Below, one piece after another: positions 8,030-16,682 of a stretch of DNA of 64,000 bases (position 1 is the first letter of the stretch; each line of letters starts with the position of its first letter). The stretch lies in assembly GCA_964370015.1 (NCBI GenBank), contig CAYJHD010000001.1:1-64000 (forward strand). Direction: 5' to 3'. The notes below the pieces were generated by a model, which did no database searches, had not been told where the DNA came from, and saw only the letters and a list, made by a program, of their open reading frames with translations. The translations under genes were made by a program, and so were the position numbers. This stretch comes from CAYJAD01 sp964370015. GTDB lineage: Bacteria > Desulfobacterota > Desulfovibrionia > Desulfovibrionales > Desulfovibrionaceae.

Positions 8030-8435
8030 ATTATATCCTTCTGGATGGTATTTTATAGCGGTAAATCAATGAGTGTTTTTTCTCCAATGTTACTAATTAA
8101 GAGCTATTCTTTTGAATTTTCTATATTCTAGATGATAATGTTTCTTGTAGGGAAGTAAAGAGGGTATAGGATAAATGAAATATTAAAAAGGCCTCACAAG
8201 GTTTATGGATTTGTAAGCATTAAAAAAAGAACAAAAAATAAGTTGATCAGTTATAAGAATAATTCCTAGTGCTATCTCAAGTCAAAGAAACATCTTTTAT
8301 TTTCAAAGTTATATAACTAAACATATCGTCCACACACTGCATGACGCCCCTCATCGTGTAAGAGGGAAAAGGCCGTTCATTGTGACATACAAGTGAGAGA
8401 CAAATCCTCAGCAATGGGTCCATATTCTGATTTTT
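8030..8435. other. AT-rich intergenic region
   Basis: About 400 bp without a convincing gene. It must contain the promoter of the minus-strand PD-(D/E)XK operon and the 3' end of the FtsZ-like operon. No copy of the shared island dyad and no clear hairpin were seen. Confidence 0.5.
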
Positions 8436-8996
8436 TCAATAGTTAACTAAATATTTTCGTTGTATTTTTTGCACTTTCCCCTTGGGCAAACCTTCAACCA
8501 GCTTCATAACCTCTGTAAAAGCGGCTTGTATCTCGAAAACATTCTTTCGGTATTTATCCGCAAAAAATGCCCCTCTAAAAAGTCCGTCTCTTGTAAAGGC
8601 CTTCACTGTGGATAGATACACATTTGTGCCCAACAGAACTAACGGTAAAGACAAGAAAGCCTTTTGATTAAGTTGAAAAACTTCAAATAAATGCACGCCT
8701 TCTATGATTACGTTTTGCTCTGAATACACGATTTTTTGCAGTAAATCATAAAATTTTTCCTTATTCTCCGCCTCTAAGCTGCCATTTTTCTGTAGCTCCC
8801 ACCAAAGAGTATCGGTAGAAATAAGCTCTCGTGAAAACTGATCGGCAAGACTTTGTGCAACTGGGGTTTTTCCACTACCTGAATAGCCAAGAACTAAAAT
8901 GGGCTTATGCTCTCTATCATCAAAGTTAACCAATATATCTTGGGAGAAAAAACCACTTCTCCACTCATTTCTTTGTGCAAATTCAGAAATTTTCAA
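8436..8996 (-). CDS. P-loop NTPase/kinase-like protein
   Basis: A 186-residue protein with Walker A GYSGSGKTPVA (about 38-48) and a shikimate/adenylate-kinase-like body: STDTLWWEL after the P-loop and NVIIEGVHLFEV as a Walker B-like strand. The start is TTG 8996, supported by AAAAGG seven bases upstream; no ATG fits. It lies 51 bp after the preceding minus-strand gene and is probably the last gene of the FtsZ-like operon. A small-molecule, nucleotide or protein kinase are all possible. Confidence 0.65.
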   Translation of the reverse strand: MKISEFAQRNEWRSGFFSQDILVNFDDREHKPILVLGYSGSGKTPVAQSLADQFSRELISTDTLWWELQKNGSLEAENKEKFYDLLQKIVYSEQNVIIEGVHLFEVFQLNQKAFLSLPLVLLGTNVYLSTVKAFTRDGLFRGAFFADKYRKNVFEIQAAFTEVMKLVEGLPKGKVQKIQRKYLVNY

Positions 8997-9047
8997 AGAG
9001 CTACCTTTTGAATGCTAATTTGTGCATACATATCTCCATCCCATAAA

Positions 9048-9680
9048 TTATAGAAGAAGATAGGCTTCTCCATCCTTTATGGATTCTAAAAACACTGTAA
9101 ATTCATTAAGCACACTAAAAATCGCCTCTATAGCGTCATCCAAAGGTGTGAAGCAAGCATCTAAAATGGGATAACACTCGGCAAGTGCCTCAGGGCTAAA
9201 GAGCACAGGAAGCGTTATGCACTTTTTATTTTGAGAGAGCCTAAAGCCTACGGTTTGTAGTTTTTCATTACGCATAAGAAACATACGCAATGCTTTTTTA
9301 AGGTTTCGTTCATGAATATCATACACATGGGTATTCACCTCAAAACAAAAGCATAGCGGCGCCTGAGCATGTATGCCCAGAGCATGACTGAGCAAGTATG
9401 TTGACTGTACCGCCTCCGTATCCAACTTCAAAGCAAAGGACGCCTTGAAATAGTCCTTTTTTATCCATGAATGAGGATAAATATAGGTTTCATTAGAATA
9501 TTCATTGATAACAATATCGTACTCGCCACTCCAGCCACCTCTATCAAATATTTTCTGCTCAAGCCTGTCATTAAGAGCTTGAAAAAAATCTAATTCAACA
9601 CTTTGCGCCATGGACGGAAGACTTTCCACAATTTCCATATGTTGAATAACAAGTCTATGCATATCATCAGTACAATTCAT
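9048..9680 (-). CDS. hypothetical protein in FtsZ-like operon
   Basis: A 210-residue protein beginning MNCTDDMHRLVIQHMEIVESL, with an acidic and aromatic-rich body and no recognised motif. It is separated from the upstream 63-residue gene by 9 bp, and AAAGG precedes its start. The C-terminal half (about 160-200) is hydrophobic but not clearly membrane-spanning. It belongs to the operon under operator A. Confidence 0.6.
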   Translation of the reverse strand: MNCTDDMHRLVIQHMEIVESLPSMAQSVELDFFQALNDRLEQKIFDRGGWSGEYDIVINEYSNETYIYPHSWIKKDYFKASFALKLDTEAVQSTYLLSHALGIHAQAPLCFCFEVNTHVYDIHERNLKKALRMFLMRNEKLQTVGFRLSQNKKCITLPVLFSPEALAECYPILDACFTPLDDAIEAIFSVLNEFTVFLESIKDGEAYLLL

Positions 9681-9689
9681 GTGAAGCCT

Positions 9690-9881
9690 TTAGTCACTTG
9701 CTAATCGCATTTTTAAGAAAAATGCCTTCATATGTTCCGATGAAGGCGATGCTACAGCCTGCGGCAATGCTTTACGCTCTTTTGAAGAAAGTAGAGCTTG
9801 AAACTGTGCAAAAAAGTAAAAAACTGCATCACTATTGCCTTCTTTTGAAGGTAAAAAATCACCGAAAGTTTTATTTGCCAT
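9690..9881 (-). CDS. 63-residue small protein
   Basis: A short protein starting MANKTFGDFLPSKEGNSDAV, lying 5 bp after the FtsZ-like gene and 9 bp before the 210-residue gene. The central FYFFAQFQALLSSKERKAL helix is amphipathic. Its position and even spacing suggest a real gene, possibly an adaptor for the FtsZ-like protein. The ribosome binding site is weak (TTAGAAAAT). Confidence 0.5.
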   Translation of the reverse strand: MANKTFGDFLPSKEGNSDAVFYFFAQFQALLSSKERKALPQAVASPSSEHMKAFFLKMRLASD

Positions 9882-9886
9882 ATTTT

Positions 9887-10792
9887 CTAATCAAAAACAG
9901 TAATAAGCTGCACTTCTAAGCTTTCTACACCGTCTACAAAGAGCACACTAAAAATAATATTAGCGTCTTCAGCTACTGCCTCACCAATTATTTCACATAT
10001 AGTATTTATTTCCTCACCGGTAATTTCACTATTTGCCTTTATGGAATAAAAAGCAGTGCAAGTATCTTTGAGCGTTCTCCACGCTGGTAAGGTTATACTT
10101 TGCAAAGCTTGCTTAGCAGCTTGCTCAGCTCTTTGGGATTTTTCATCCCCATAGGCCACTCCATAGCCCATATAAGTCAACAAGCCTAAATATTCGCATT
10201 TATGTATAGTTCCCTTAGAACCAAAAATAGTGCTTACGTCACTAAAATCGAGGCATATCAGCCCCTCTACACAAATAGTATCTATAATGCATTGAAATAT
10301 TTTGACCATGGCCATATAAATATTTTTGGGGTACAGCATATGAGTTGTATTAGCACAAGATATAACATCCTCTAAAAAATCATTATAATACTGTTCATCA
10401 TCCTCAGGCAAAATAACCATAGCCATAACAGAGTGCACATTTTTCTTCAATTGCTGTATAAGGGCAGCACTCAGCGCCGAATCATCTTCATGCTTAGCAC
10501 CTGTAATAACAAATGCCATATCTGGAGTAGGCAGATGCTTTATAAAGCTAGAGATTTCACTTGGAACACTCAAGGAAGATTTCGGTATAAGTATTTTCTG
10601 CTCAGCTGTACATTTTTCTAAACTTTGTATCTCTGTAGCTATACCCACATAATAAATATGAGTATGTTTTTTCTTGGTCAAAAGTTCTTTTGTGGGATCT
10701 GTTTCGATGGCAGCGCATCCATCAGAGCCAACACCAATAATGAGAATATCCATATGCCAATCATCATCAGGTATAAAATCAAAAAGATCCAT
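9887..10792 (-). CDS. divergent FtsZ/tubulin-like GTPase-fold protein
   Basis: A 301-residue protein that aligns by eye with FtsZ along its length: DILIIGVGSDGCAAI (15-29) for the first nucleotide loop, DMAFVITGAK (91-100) for the strand before the tubulin signature, VILPEDDEQYY for the strand after it, GLICLDFSDVSTIF (177-190) for the T7 loop, and EINTICEIIGEAV-DANIIFSVLF (261-286) for the C-terminal domain. The GGGTGTG signature is replaced by TGAKHEDDS, while the T7 aspartates (D182, D185) are kept. No FtsA/ZipA-binding C-terminal peptide is seen. The start follows AAGGGGGATGT. It lies 10 bp after a DUF2628 membrane protein gene. It is an accessory paralogue with altered nucleotide chemistry, not the cell-division gene. 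Confidence 0.72.
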   Translation of the reverse strand: MDLFDFIPDDDWHMDILIIGVGSDGCAAIETDPTKELLTKKKHTHIYYVGIATEIQSLEKCTAEQKILIPKSSLSVPSEISSFIKHLPTPDMAFVITGAKHEDDSALSAALIQQLKKNVHSVMAMVILPEDDEQYYNDFLEDVISCANTTHMLYPKNIYMAMVKIFQCIIDTICVEGLICLDFSDVSTIFGSKGTIHKCEYLGLLTYMGYGVAYGDEKSQRAEQAAKQALQSITLPAWRTLKDTCTAFYSIKANSEITGEEINTICEIIGEAVAEDANIIFSVLFVDGVESLEVQLITVFD

Positions 10793-10801
10793 ACATCCCC
10801 C

Positions 10802-11809
10802 TTAGCTACGGATATGGTCAATTATTTGTAAAATAAAATAGCCTTTACTGTACAGGGCTTGCAACACATTTTCTACAAAACCAGCGTCGCCCGTATAAGC
10901 ATTTTCACCGTTGATGAGCATATGGCCTTGGTATAATTCAAAGCTAGCGCCACCAGTAGGCATATAAAAATCTAGAACAAGATGTACCGTTTCAATATCG
11001 TGGATAAGTTCTTGTATATCTTGATGTCCGTGCTCTACCTGCACATCGACACCTTCTTGCACAAAGTCACACTGTGCGGTGAAGCGCACCACATGCCCAC
11101 CCTCTTCCACAGCAATGGCCCCCCAAGTGGGGTTTACAATATAAGAATGCGATTCCATGGCTTGACGCAAGGTTATGGACGGATTCAAGCTAAGCGTGCC
11201 ATTGCGCACGCTGTCTATGATGCCCTCAGTGGGGTTTTGCTGTACAGACTGCTTCGTTACCGGTTGCTCAGCCATTTGCACAGCCACAAGCCCGCCAATA
11301 AGGGCGCAAAAGATAAGCAAAGAAACAAGGCTAAATGCCCAGCTTGTACCGCCATTTTTAGCAAAAAAAACCTTGCGTGTTTCAGCTTCCGCACTATTAT
11401 TTACAGTGAATTGCTGCTTAGCCTTTTCTGCCAAGGTAAGGCATTTGCCCAAATACCAAGCATTGCCATAGAGAGCTATCATTATGCTAAGCCCAATGGT
11501 GGCGCCATTGAGTGCCGTATCTAGCTGAGGAAATAGAGGAAAAAGCGTCAGCCCTAAAATGGCTAGCCTGCATATGACCACCGTCACAAAGGGCAAATAC
11601 ATTTTACGGTAGGCAAGCCAAAACTCCTGAAAAAGAAAGGCCGCCCAGTTCCACGACATATAGGATTGCGGCTTGATGACGGCTTTCTTTTCTGCCAATT
11701 TGAGCCAGTTTTTCTTGTAAACATCGTGCTTTTTCTGCACAATTTCTTCAAACTCTGTGGAATCAAGGAAGGCTGTTAACTCGGCATTGGTGATGGATTT
11801 TGGGGACAT
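10802..11809 (-). CDS. DUF2628 membrane protein
   Basis: A 335-residue protein. The segment SWNWAAFLFQEFWLAYRKMYLPF (split here at about residues 52-74) is characteristic of DUF2628 proteins. Two or more membrane spans follow (about 75-120), and another lies near 156-178. The C-terminal half is a soluble domain with a repeated FTAQCDF/LDFYMPTGG strand pattern, probably outside the membrane. Start ATG 11809 follows AAAGGAG, which sits inside a 14-bp inverted repeat. It is the first gene of the operon and may anchor the FtsZ-like protein to the membrane. Confidence 0.7.
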   Translation of the reverse strand: MSPKSITNAELTAFLDSTEFEEIVQKKHDVYKKNWLKLAEKKAVIKPQSYMSWNWAAFLFQEFWLAYRKMYLPFVTVVICRLAILGLTLFPLFPQLDTALNGATIGLSIMIALYGNAWYLGKCLTLAEKAKQQFTVNNSAEAETRKVFFAKNGGTSWAFSLVSLLIFCALIGGLVAVQMAEQPVTKQSVQQNPTEGIIDSVRNGTLSLNPSITLRQAMESHSYIVNPTWGAIAVEEGGHVVRFTAQCDFVQEGVDVQVEHGHQDIQELIHDIETVHLVLDFYMPTGGASFELYQGHMLINGENAYTGDAGFVENVLQALYSKGYFILQIIDHIRS

Positions 11810-11812
11810 AAT

Positions 11813-11851
11813 GATGCTCCTTTACGTTTTTTTGTAGCGTAAAGGAGCATC
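11813..11851 (-). promoter_or_regulatory. 14-bp inverted repeat covering ribosome binding site
   Basis: GATGCTCCTTTACG (11813-11826) and CGTAAAGGAGCATC (11838-11851) form a perfect 14-bp dyad with an 11-base AT-rich spacer. On the minus strand the second arm contains the AAAGGAG ribosome binding site, ending 3 bases before the start codon. If both arms are transcribed, the site would be hidden in a hairpin. If transcription starts inside, it is a DNA operator. It abuts operator A. Confidence 0.6.
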
Positions 11852-11871
11852 GTTTCAGAGTGCGGAATGAT
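11849..11871. promoter_or_regulatory. island operator A (shared WYL-type dyad)
   Basis: ATCGTTTC-AGAGTGC-GGAATGAT, 38-40 bp upstream of the DUF2628 start codon. The same dyad occurs at 16683, 19001 and 25643, always upstream of a minus-strand operon. Spacing and sequence are conserved, so it is a common regulator site. The likely binder is one of the two WYL proteins encoded in the island. Confidence 0.75.
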
Positions 11872-11906
11872 AGAGGGGATATTTATTTCAACTATCATAA
11901 ACTGAT

Positions 11907-12488
11907 TTAGTCATCGTCATTTTCATAACCGTCCTCTTCAGATAAAAAAAGTCCTACTAATTCACAGTGGTTTATCAAAATATCCCTATTTTTTGTCGGA
12001 TTTTCTCGTGTGGTAAGCCTAGCCACTCTAATTTCTTTAATTGTATCAGAATCAATCATATGCCAAGTTTTTCCAGAATCAGACACGCGAGTTACTATTG
12101 ACCAATGGTCAAATTTTCCACTTAACCCTACTATAACAACTTTCCCCCTGCCATCAAGAAATTCATCTACCTTCTGAGAAAGTATATGGATTTTTTCAGA
12201 ATAAGTATCAGAAATATCTTCAATACCAACTGTGATATTATATTTTTTATCAATATGCTCTATACATGTACCGAGAATATTTTTTAAAACTTCAAACTTA
12301 ATTCCATTAAAAATGGCATTTTTAAGTCCAATTTCATAGTCAACTTCTTTTATTGCAACTTTGAAAATATCCTCTCTAAACAAATTATTTGTTATATTTT
12401 TTGGTAGTACATTATTAAAAGCATTAACAATAGTATAAACACCACATAAACCATCAAGTTCACCTTGTTTTATTGGTTTTTTTGGCAT
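11907..12488 (-). CDS. putative papain-like cysteine protease
   Basis: A 193-residue protein with QGELDGLCGVYTIVNAF near the N-terminus (Q8, C15) and FDHWSIVTRV-KTWHMIDSDT (H128, D146) later. This is the Gln-Cys...His...Asp order of papain-fold peptidases such as C39-like enzymes. No signal peptide is seen. Start ATG 12488 follows AGGAGAAAATTT, and the gene begins 22 bp after its upstream neighbour. It ends with an acidic EEDGYENDDD tail. It probably acts with the acidic two-part protein upstream, as a processing protease or toxin. Activity is inferred from motifs only. Confidence 0.6.
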   Translation of the reverse strand: MPKKPIKQGELDGLCGVYTIVNAFNNVLPKNITNNLFREDIFKVAIKEVDYEIGLKNAIFNGIKFEVLKNILGTCIEHIDKKYNITVGIEDISDTYSEKIHILSQKVDEFLDGRGKVVIVGLSGKFDHWSIVTRVSDSGKTWHMIDSDTIKEIRVARLTTRENPTKNRDILINHCELVGLFLSEEDGYENDDD

Positions 12489-12510
12489 AAATTTTCTCCT
12501 GTGAAATGTA

Positions 12511-13215
12511 TTAATTTTTCCATGCTTTTCTAAGAGTCTTTACTAAAGCATCTTTCCGAAATATTTTCCTTTCAGGATTTACAAAAGCAATACAACCAGA
12601 TGGAAGTTTATATATTTTTTCAATATTTCTTGCTATGCCACTCAATTTAGCGTCTGAACGTGCAGCGTTTTTCCGCCCTCTTGTAGTATCCTTGTTAGAC
12701 GTATCAAAATCATCAAATTCTTCTTCATCAATCTCTTCTACTAAACTCTCATCAATGTCATCCAAATCGCTATATATTTCACTTTCATCTTCTTCATAGT
12801 TTTCATTTTCTGTATCTATTGATACATAAGTTAAAATATCCTCAGCTCTCCAAGCAAGCCCGTCTTCAATATGATACGTCAACAAAGTTTCATCAGACAA
12901 AAAACTATATTCCAATCTAACAGAAATTTTATCATGTAAATCTTTTAAAAAAGCAGATAAAAATTTGACTAGATGCTCACCACTCGACTTTACCCCTGCA
13001 ACAATATATGACATTGAACATTCACCAGTAAATGTTGCAGAAAAATATGTATATATTGTTAAGATGCTTAATGGATTATTCTTTGCGAATAATTCCAAAG
13101 CTTGCTGTATTTCAAAATCTGGAAAATCATCTTCAGAATTTTTTAGCGTAACACAAAAGCTAAGATATTCTTTTTTCTTTTGAATAAAATTAAGCTCTTC
13201 ATAAGTTCTTTCCAT
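12511..13215 (-). CDS. hypothetical two-part protein with acidic linker
   Basis: A 234-residue protein. Residues 1-130 form a mixed domain; about 132-172 are an extremely acidic linker (ENENYEEDESEIY, DDIDESLVEEIDEEEF); the last 55 residues form a basic domain with LSGIARNIEKIYKLPSGC and a final RKDALVKTLRKAWKN. An exposed linker between two domains is a natural protease target, and the next gene encodes a papain-like protease. Start follows GGAGGAAATAGAA. No family recognised. Confidence 0.6.
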   Translation of the reverse strand: MERTYEELNFIQKKKEYLSFCVTLKNSEDDFPDFEIQQALELFAKNNPLSILTIYTYFSATFTGECSMSYIVAGVKSSGEHLVKFLSAFLKDLHDKISVRLEYSFLSDETLLTYHIEDGLAWRAEDILTYVSIDTENENYEEDESEIYSDLDDIDESLVEEIDEEEFDDFDTSNKDTTRGRKNAARSDAKLSGIARNIEKIYKLPSGCIAFVNPERKIFRKDALVKTLRKAWKN

Positions 13216-13241
13216 TTCTATTTCCTCCTAAACTAAAACTT

Positions 13242-14264
13242 TTACAGCACCTTACTATACACCCTAACCATCTTCTCAGCTTCTTCCACCACCTTCTCCC
13301 TCAGCCACTGCGGTTCCAGCACCTCAGCCTCAGCGCCAAAGCCCAGCACCCAAGGTACAACTTCGTATTTATTACGTGCTGTGATGGTGAGGATAATTTC
13401 GCCGCCCTCCAGTTCTTCAACCTCTTGGTCTTCACTCCAGATACGTTCTAGCATATAATTGGCTAGGCGCGGCTTAAAACGTATCTTCACCGTAAAGGCT
13501 TCATGATCCATATAGCCAAAGGCGCCCACTGCATTTTCGGGTATGAGGGTTAAACTTTGTGCGCTGCGTTTGGTGAGGATAACATCTTGAAAGCGATGTA
13601 GCACAAGGTCGGTGCCGCGTTCTAGTAAAGGCTCTACGGCTCCCTTATCTGTCACTTTCCAGCCGCGGATATAGATTGCATCATTATAAGAAATAAGCCG
13701 TTGCGGCGCATAGTCAAAAGTGTAGGCGTCTTCAAATCGTCGTTTTTTATAGCAAATAGTACACACGGCTTTTTCATGAATGGCTTGCATAAGCGTTTTC
13801 AGCATGGGTTCAAAGGGCGCATAGTCAATCTTGCCCTTACTGAAAGACTGGCCTATGTCCCTAAAATGCGCCCCCACAGTTTCCAGCGAAGCTTCGGGCA
13901 AGTAAGCCGTGGCCTGTTGCAAGGTAGCATCAAGACTTCTCTGCATGGAAAGGGGCAGCATATGCGACATAAAATCGCGGCACAGGGCTAATTGCTGTAA
14001 GCCCTGCGCACTAAGAGCAATTTTGGGGAATGCTTTGGGACGCTCCAGCGAGTAGAAATGTTCACGTCCCTTTTTTTCACACAGAACCTTGCCAAATTCC
14101 GATTTTTCCAACTGTTCTAAATAGCGGAGCATGGTGGGCTTGGACACGTTAAAGCGCTGAGAAAGCATGGACAAAGAATACTCTCCCTTACTAGCCAACA
14201 AGAAGGTATATAAGGCTAAAATATTCTCCACAGCGGTGGTATCTTGACTGAGCTTTCGTCCCAT
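13242..14264 (-). CDS. WYL-domain transcriptional regulator 1
   Basis: A 340-residue protein: winged-helix N-terminus (ENILALYTFLLA then SMLSQRFNVSKPTMLRYLEQL, about 15-55), central WYL domain with ICYKKR and FDYAPQRLISYNDAIYIRGW (about 175-210), and a C-terminal WCX-like region ending EPQWLREKVVEEAEKM. It is homologous along its length to the second regulator at 24561. WYL proteins of the BrxR/CapW kind repress defence operons through palindromic operators. No clear copy of the shared dyad lies in front of this gene. It lies in the middle of the island, downstream of a dispersed repeat. Confidence 0.85.
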   Translation of the reverse strand: MGRKLSQDTTAVENILALYTFLLASKGEYSLSMLSQRFNVSKPTMLRYLEQLEKSEFGKVLCEKKGREHFYSLERPKAFPKIALSAQGLQQLALCRDFMSHMLPLSMQRSLDATLQQATAYLPEASLETVGAHFRDIGQSFSKGKIDYAPFEPMLKTLMQAIHEKAVCTICYKKRRFEDAYTFDYAPQRLISYNDAIYIRGWKVTDKGAVEPLLERGTDLVLHRFQDVILTKRSAQSLTLIPENAVGAFGYMDHEAFTVKIRFKPRLANYMLERIWSEDQEVEELEGGEIILTITARNKYEVVPWVLGFGAEAEVLEPQWLREKVVEEAEKMVRVYSKVL

Positions 14265-14305
14265 CTGCGCCTCTCTATCAAAGTATTGAAAATCTCCATT
14301 TCACA

Positions 14306-14430
14306 CAGGTCGCTCAAAAAGGGTAAGATACAAGGAAGACGACATTTTTTGTGAAGGAAGTGTGCTCTTATGGCACTCGACCGGAACAAAAAAAGAGTCT
14401 GACGCAGTAGGTTGCCCTTTTTCAACGCCT
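14306..14430 (-). repeat. dispersed 125-bp repeat, copy 1 (MITE-like)
   Basis: This intergenic stretch, read on the minus strand, matches 32535-32660 on the plus strand at roughly 80% by eye. Shared blocks include GTCAGACTCTTTTTTTG, GTCGAGT and TCGTCTTCC. Its ends are imperfect inverted repeats of the form CAGG-CG-T--AAAAAGGG. It lies between the AAA+ gene and WYL regulator 1. Confidence 0.75.
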
Positions 14431-14431
14431 G

Positions 14432-16645
14432 TTATTGAAAGCCCATAACTTTTCCCACAGAATCCAGCTTACTCTTTTGCTCACGTATGAGCGCTTCTAT
14501 GAGCTTGGTATGATTAATATCGTCGTCTAGCCAAAATTGCGAACGCACGGCGGCAAAGTCTCCCGGTGCAAGGCTCTTGCAAGAGAGTAAGGCCTTTCTT
14601 TGCTTTTCGGTCAATTCTTGCTTACAGAGAGGGGCTAAAATGGTGACATACAGCTTTTCCACTTGTTCTGCTCCTGCATAAGCAAAGGGAATTTTAAAGG
14701 AAAAACGACGCATGGCTGCCGCATCCATGGAAGTGCGTCTGTTAGACGTGCAAACACAAATACCCTTAAAGGCTTCCAGTTGCGTCAAAAATTCATTGAC
14801 CTGCGTCACCTCCCACGAGCGTGTGGCAGATTCGCGCGAATACATAAAACTATCGGCCTCATCTATAACCAATATATAACCATTAGCTTCGGCCTCTGCA
14901 AAAGCCGCAGCAATATTTTTTTCTGCCTCACCCACATACATGGAGAGCAAATCGCTGGCTTTTTTAATAACGCACTCTCGCCCAAGTTCCTGCGCCATAT
15001 ACTGCGCCAATGCGGATTTTCCTGTCCCCGGAGGGCCATAAAAAAGCATGGAACCACCGCCCTTTGGCATATCTCCTCGCTTTAGTATCTGGTCTAATTT
15101 ATAAACCTTTTGCATAATACTTTCTATACTGTGCTGCTGCCCCTGCTCCAAGGTCACGCCATCTAGAGTATAGTTCTTGTCAGCAGTAGAAATGAAAGCC
15201 TTGGGCTTTTTACCATTATAATCTAGTGTGATATGTGCCGCCAAAATGCGTTCCATACCAGCTGAAAAATCACCCTTTTTATACTTGAGTAGCTTGGCTT
15301 GGCACACGGCCTTGGCCGCCACTGCCACCGCTACAGGGTATTTTTGCACGAGGGCTTTAAGCTCTGTCTGGCTTATGCGAGCCGAAACCTTTTCATCTTG
15401 AATAATTTGTGCCCATGCCGCTTGTCTTTGCTCAAGGGTGAGCTCTTCAAAATGAAGGCTGTAAGAAAATCTGCGTCGCACCGCCCTATCCACATGGCTT
15501 ATTTGATTGGTAATCCAAATAATGCGCCGACCCTTTTTCTCTAAAAAACTATTCAACCACGCCTTATCTTTAGTGGCTCTATGCCCAAAAGATGTGCCCG
15601 CATCAGTATCCAACAAGCGTTCTGCCTCATCTAAAAGCACAAAAGATCCTTGCACCTTAGCAGCTAAACGAGTGCATGCCACCAAGGCCGCACGGCGATC
15701 ATTTTCATCATCCTCTTCTAAGCTAGCCACAGACCACGCTTTCGTTCCAAGCTCTGCCGCCAAACTATGCGCAAAGGTGGTTTTGCCTGTACCTGCAGCA
15801 CCATAGAGTAAAATATGTATGGGTTCATCGCTTTGACAAGAAAGCAAATGCAAGATGTGCTTCTTTTCCTCTTCGGGCACATGAAAGGCATCAAGACTTA
15901 AGCTTTTTTCAGGAAATTTTTTATAAATAAGGTCTTCAAAATCCCCGCCTGTATCAGCATCCCACAATTTTTCCACCAAGGGCGAAAGATGAAAACAGTC
16001 GCCCACACCGTCTTGTATAAATCCACAAGTACAAGCCTCGTTTATGATTTGACGCAATTGAAGATCCGTCAGAGACAACATCTTAGCAAGTAAGGGTAAG
16101 GATGATCGGTCATGAATGCTGATGCTGTCCTCAAAATAACGCTCCACAGGGGTATGAGTGCGCAAAATAAACACAAATTCTAAAAAAGTAATCATGTCTT
16201 CTGAGCAACCCAAATGCTCCGCCAGTAAGGAATGGGCTTTTTTTATGTCGCGCGGCACAGCAGGGGTTTTTGGATTGTTGTCAGGAAAGAGAATTTCTTG
16301 AAAATCTGTATGCAAAGTGGAATGCTTTTCCCAAATATCTTCAAAAAATGAGGCATAACGCTTAGCAGAGGTGGATTTTAGCTCTTCGCGCAAAGCATCT
16401 CTTTTTCTCACACTAAGACCATACACACTATGATTTTCTAAATGAGTATCAAGGATCCTTGCTATACCTTGCAAACCGTTATTCACGGCACCAAAGCACA
16501 CAAAAAAGTCATCTTCTACTGTAGCACCGCTGGTCATGACAGTATACAGCCAATGGTTCACTCTATGCTTTATATATTTTTGTGCACTTTGTGTGGTAAA
16601 AGTGCACATACCTTTTCTATTTACTCTTCTTCTATGCATTCGCAT
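14432..16645 (-). CDS. tandem AAA+ ATPase
   Basis: A 737-residue protein with two AAA+ modules. Module 1: Walker A GAAGTGKTT (282-290), Walker B FVLLDEAERL (335-344), RRRFSY arginine finger (390-395). Module 2: Walker A GPPGTGKSA (537-545), a FtsH/Cdc48-like MYVGEAEKNI pore-proximal segment, Walker B ILVIDEADSF (591-600), and MRRFSF (646-651). Residues 1-270 are a unique N-terminal region. Start ATG 16645 is chosen because AAGGAG lies seven bases upstream. It follows operator B and an 11-bp dyad that overlaps the start codon. It is probably a protein unfoldase or remodeller of the island, target unknown. Confidence 0.82.
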   Translation of the reverse strand: MRMHRRRVNRKGMCTFTTQSAQKYIKHRVNHWLYTVMTSGATVEDDFFVCFGAVNNGLQGIARILDTHLENHSVYGLSVRKRDALREELKSTSAKRYASFFEDIWEKHSTLHTDFQEILFPDNNPKTPAVPRDIKKAHSLLAEHLGCSEDMITFLEFVFILRTHTPVERYFEDSISIHDRSSLPLLAKMLSLTDLQLRQIINEACTCGFIQDGVGDCFHLSPLVEKLWDADTGGDFEDLIYKKFPEKSLSLDAFHVPEEEKKHILHLLSCQSDEPIHILLYGAAGTGKTTFAHSLAAELGTKAWSVASLEEDDENDRRAALVACTRLAAKVQGSFVLLDEAERLLDTDAGTSFGHRATKDKAWLNSFLEKKGRRIIWITNQISHVDRAVRRRFSYSLHFEELTLEQRQAAWAQIIQDEKVSARISQTELKALVQKYPVAVAVAAKAVCQAKLLKYKKGDFSAGMERILAAHITLDYNGKKPKAFISTADKNYTLDGVTLEQGQQHSIESIMQKVYKLDQILKRGDMPKGGGSMLFYGPPGTGKSALAQYMAQELGRECVIKKASDLLSMYVGEAEKNIAAAFAEAEANGYILVIDEADSFMYSRESATRSWEVTQVNEFLTQLEAFKGICVCTSNRRTSMDAAAMRRFSFKIPFAYAGAEQVEKLYVTILAPLCKQELTEKQRKALLSCKSLAPGDFAAVRSQFWLDDDINHTKLIEALIREQKSKLDSVGKVMGFQ

Positions 16646-16681
16646 GCCATATCTCCTTGTGTTTCGAAGAATATGGCATGC
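16642..16681 (-). promoter_or_regulatory. 11-bp inverted repeat over start codon
   Basis: GCATGCCATAT (16642-16652) and ATATGGCATGC (16671-16681) form a perfect 11-bp dyad with an 18-base spacer that carries the AAGGAG ribosome binding site. One arm spans the start codon of the AAA+ gene. As before the DUF2628 gene, the second dyad lies between the shared operator and the coding region. Confidence 0.55.
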
Positions 16682-16682
16682 T

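Noticed and set aside
9887..10792. Housekeeping FtsZ
   Set aside because: The GTP signature loop is lost, there is no dcw-cluster context and no C-terminal FtsA-binding peptide.
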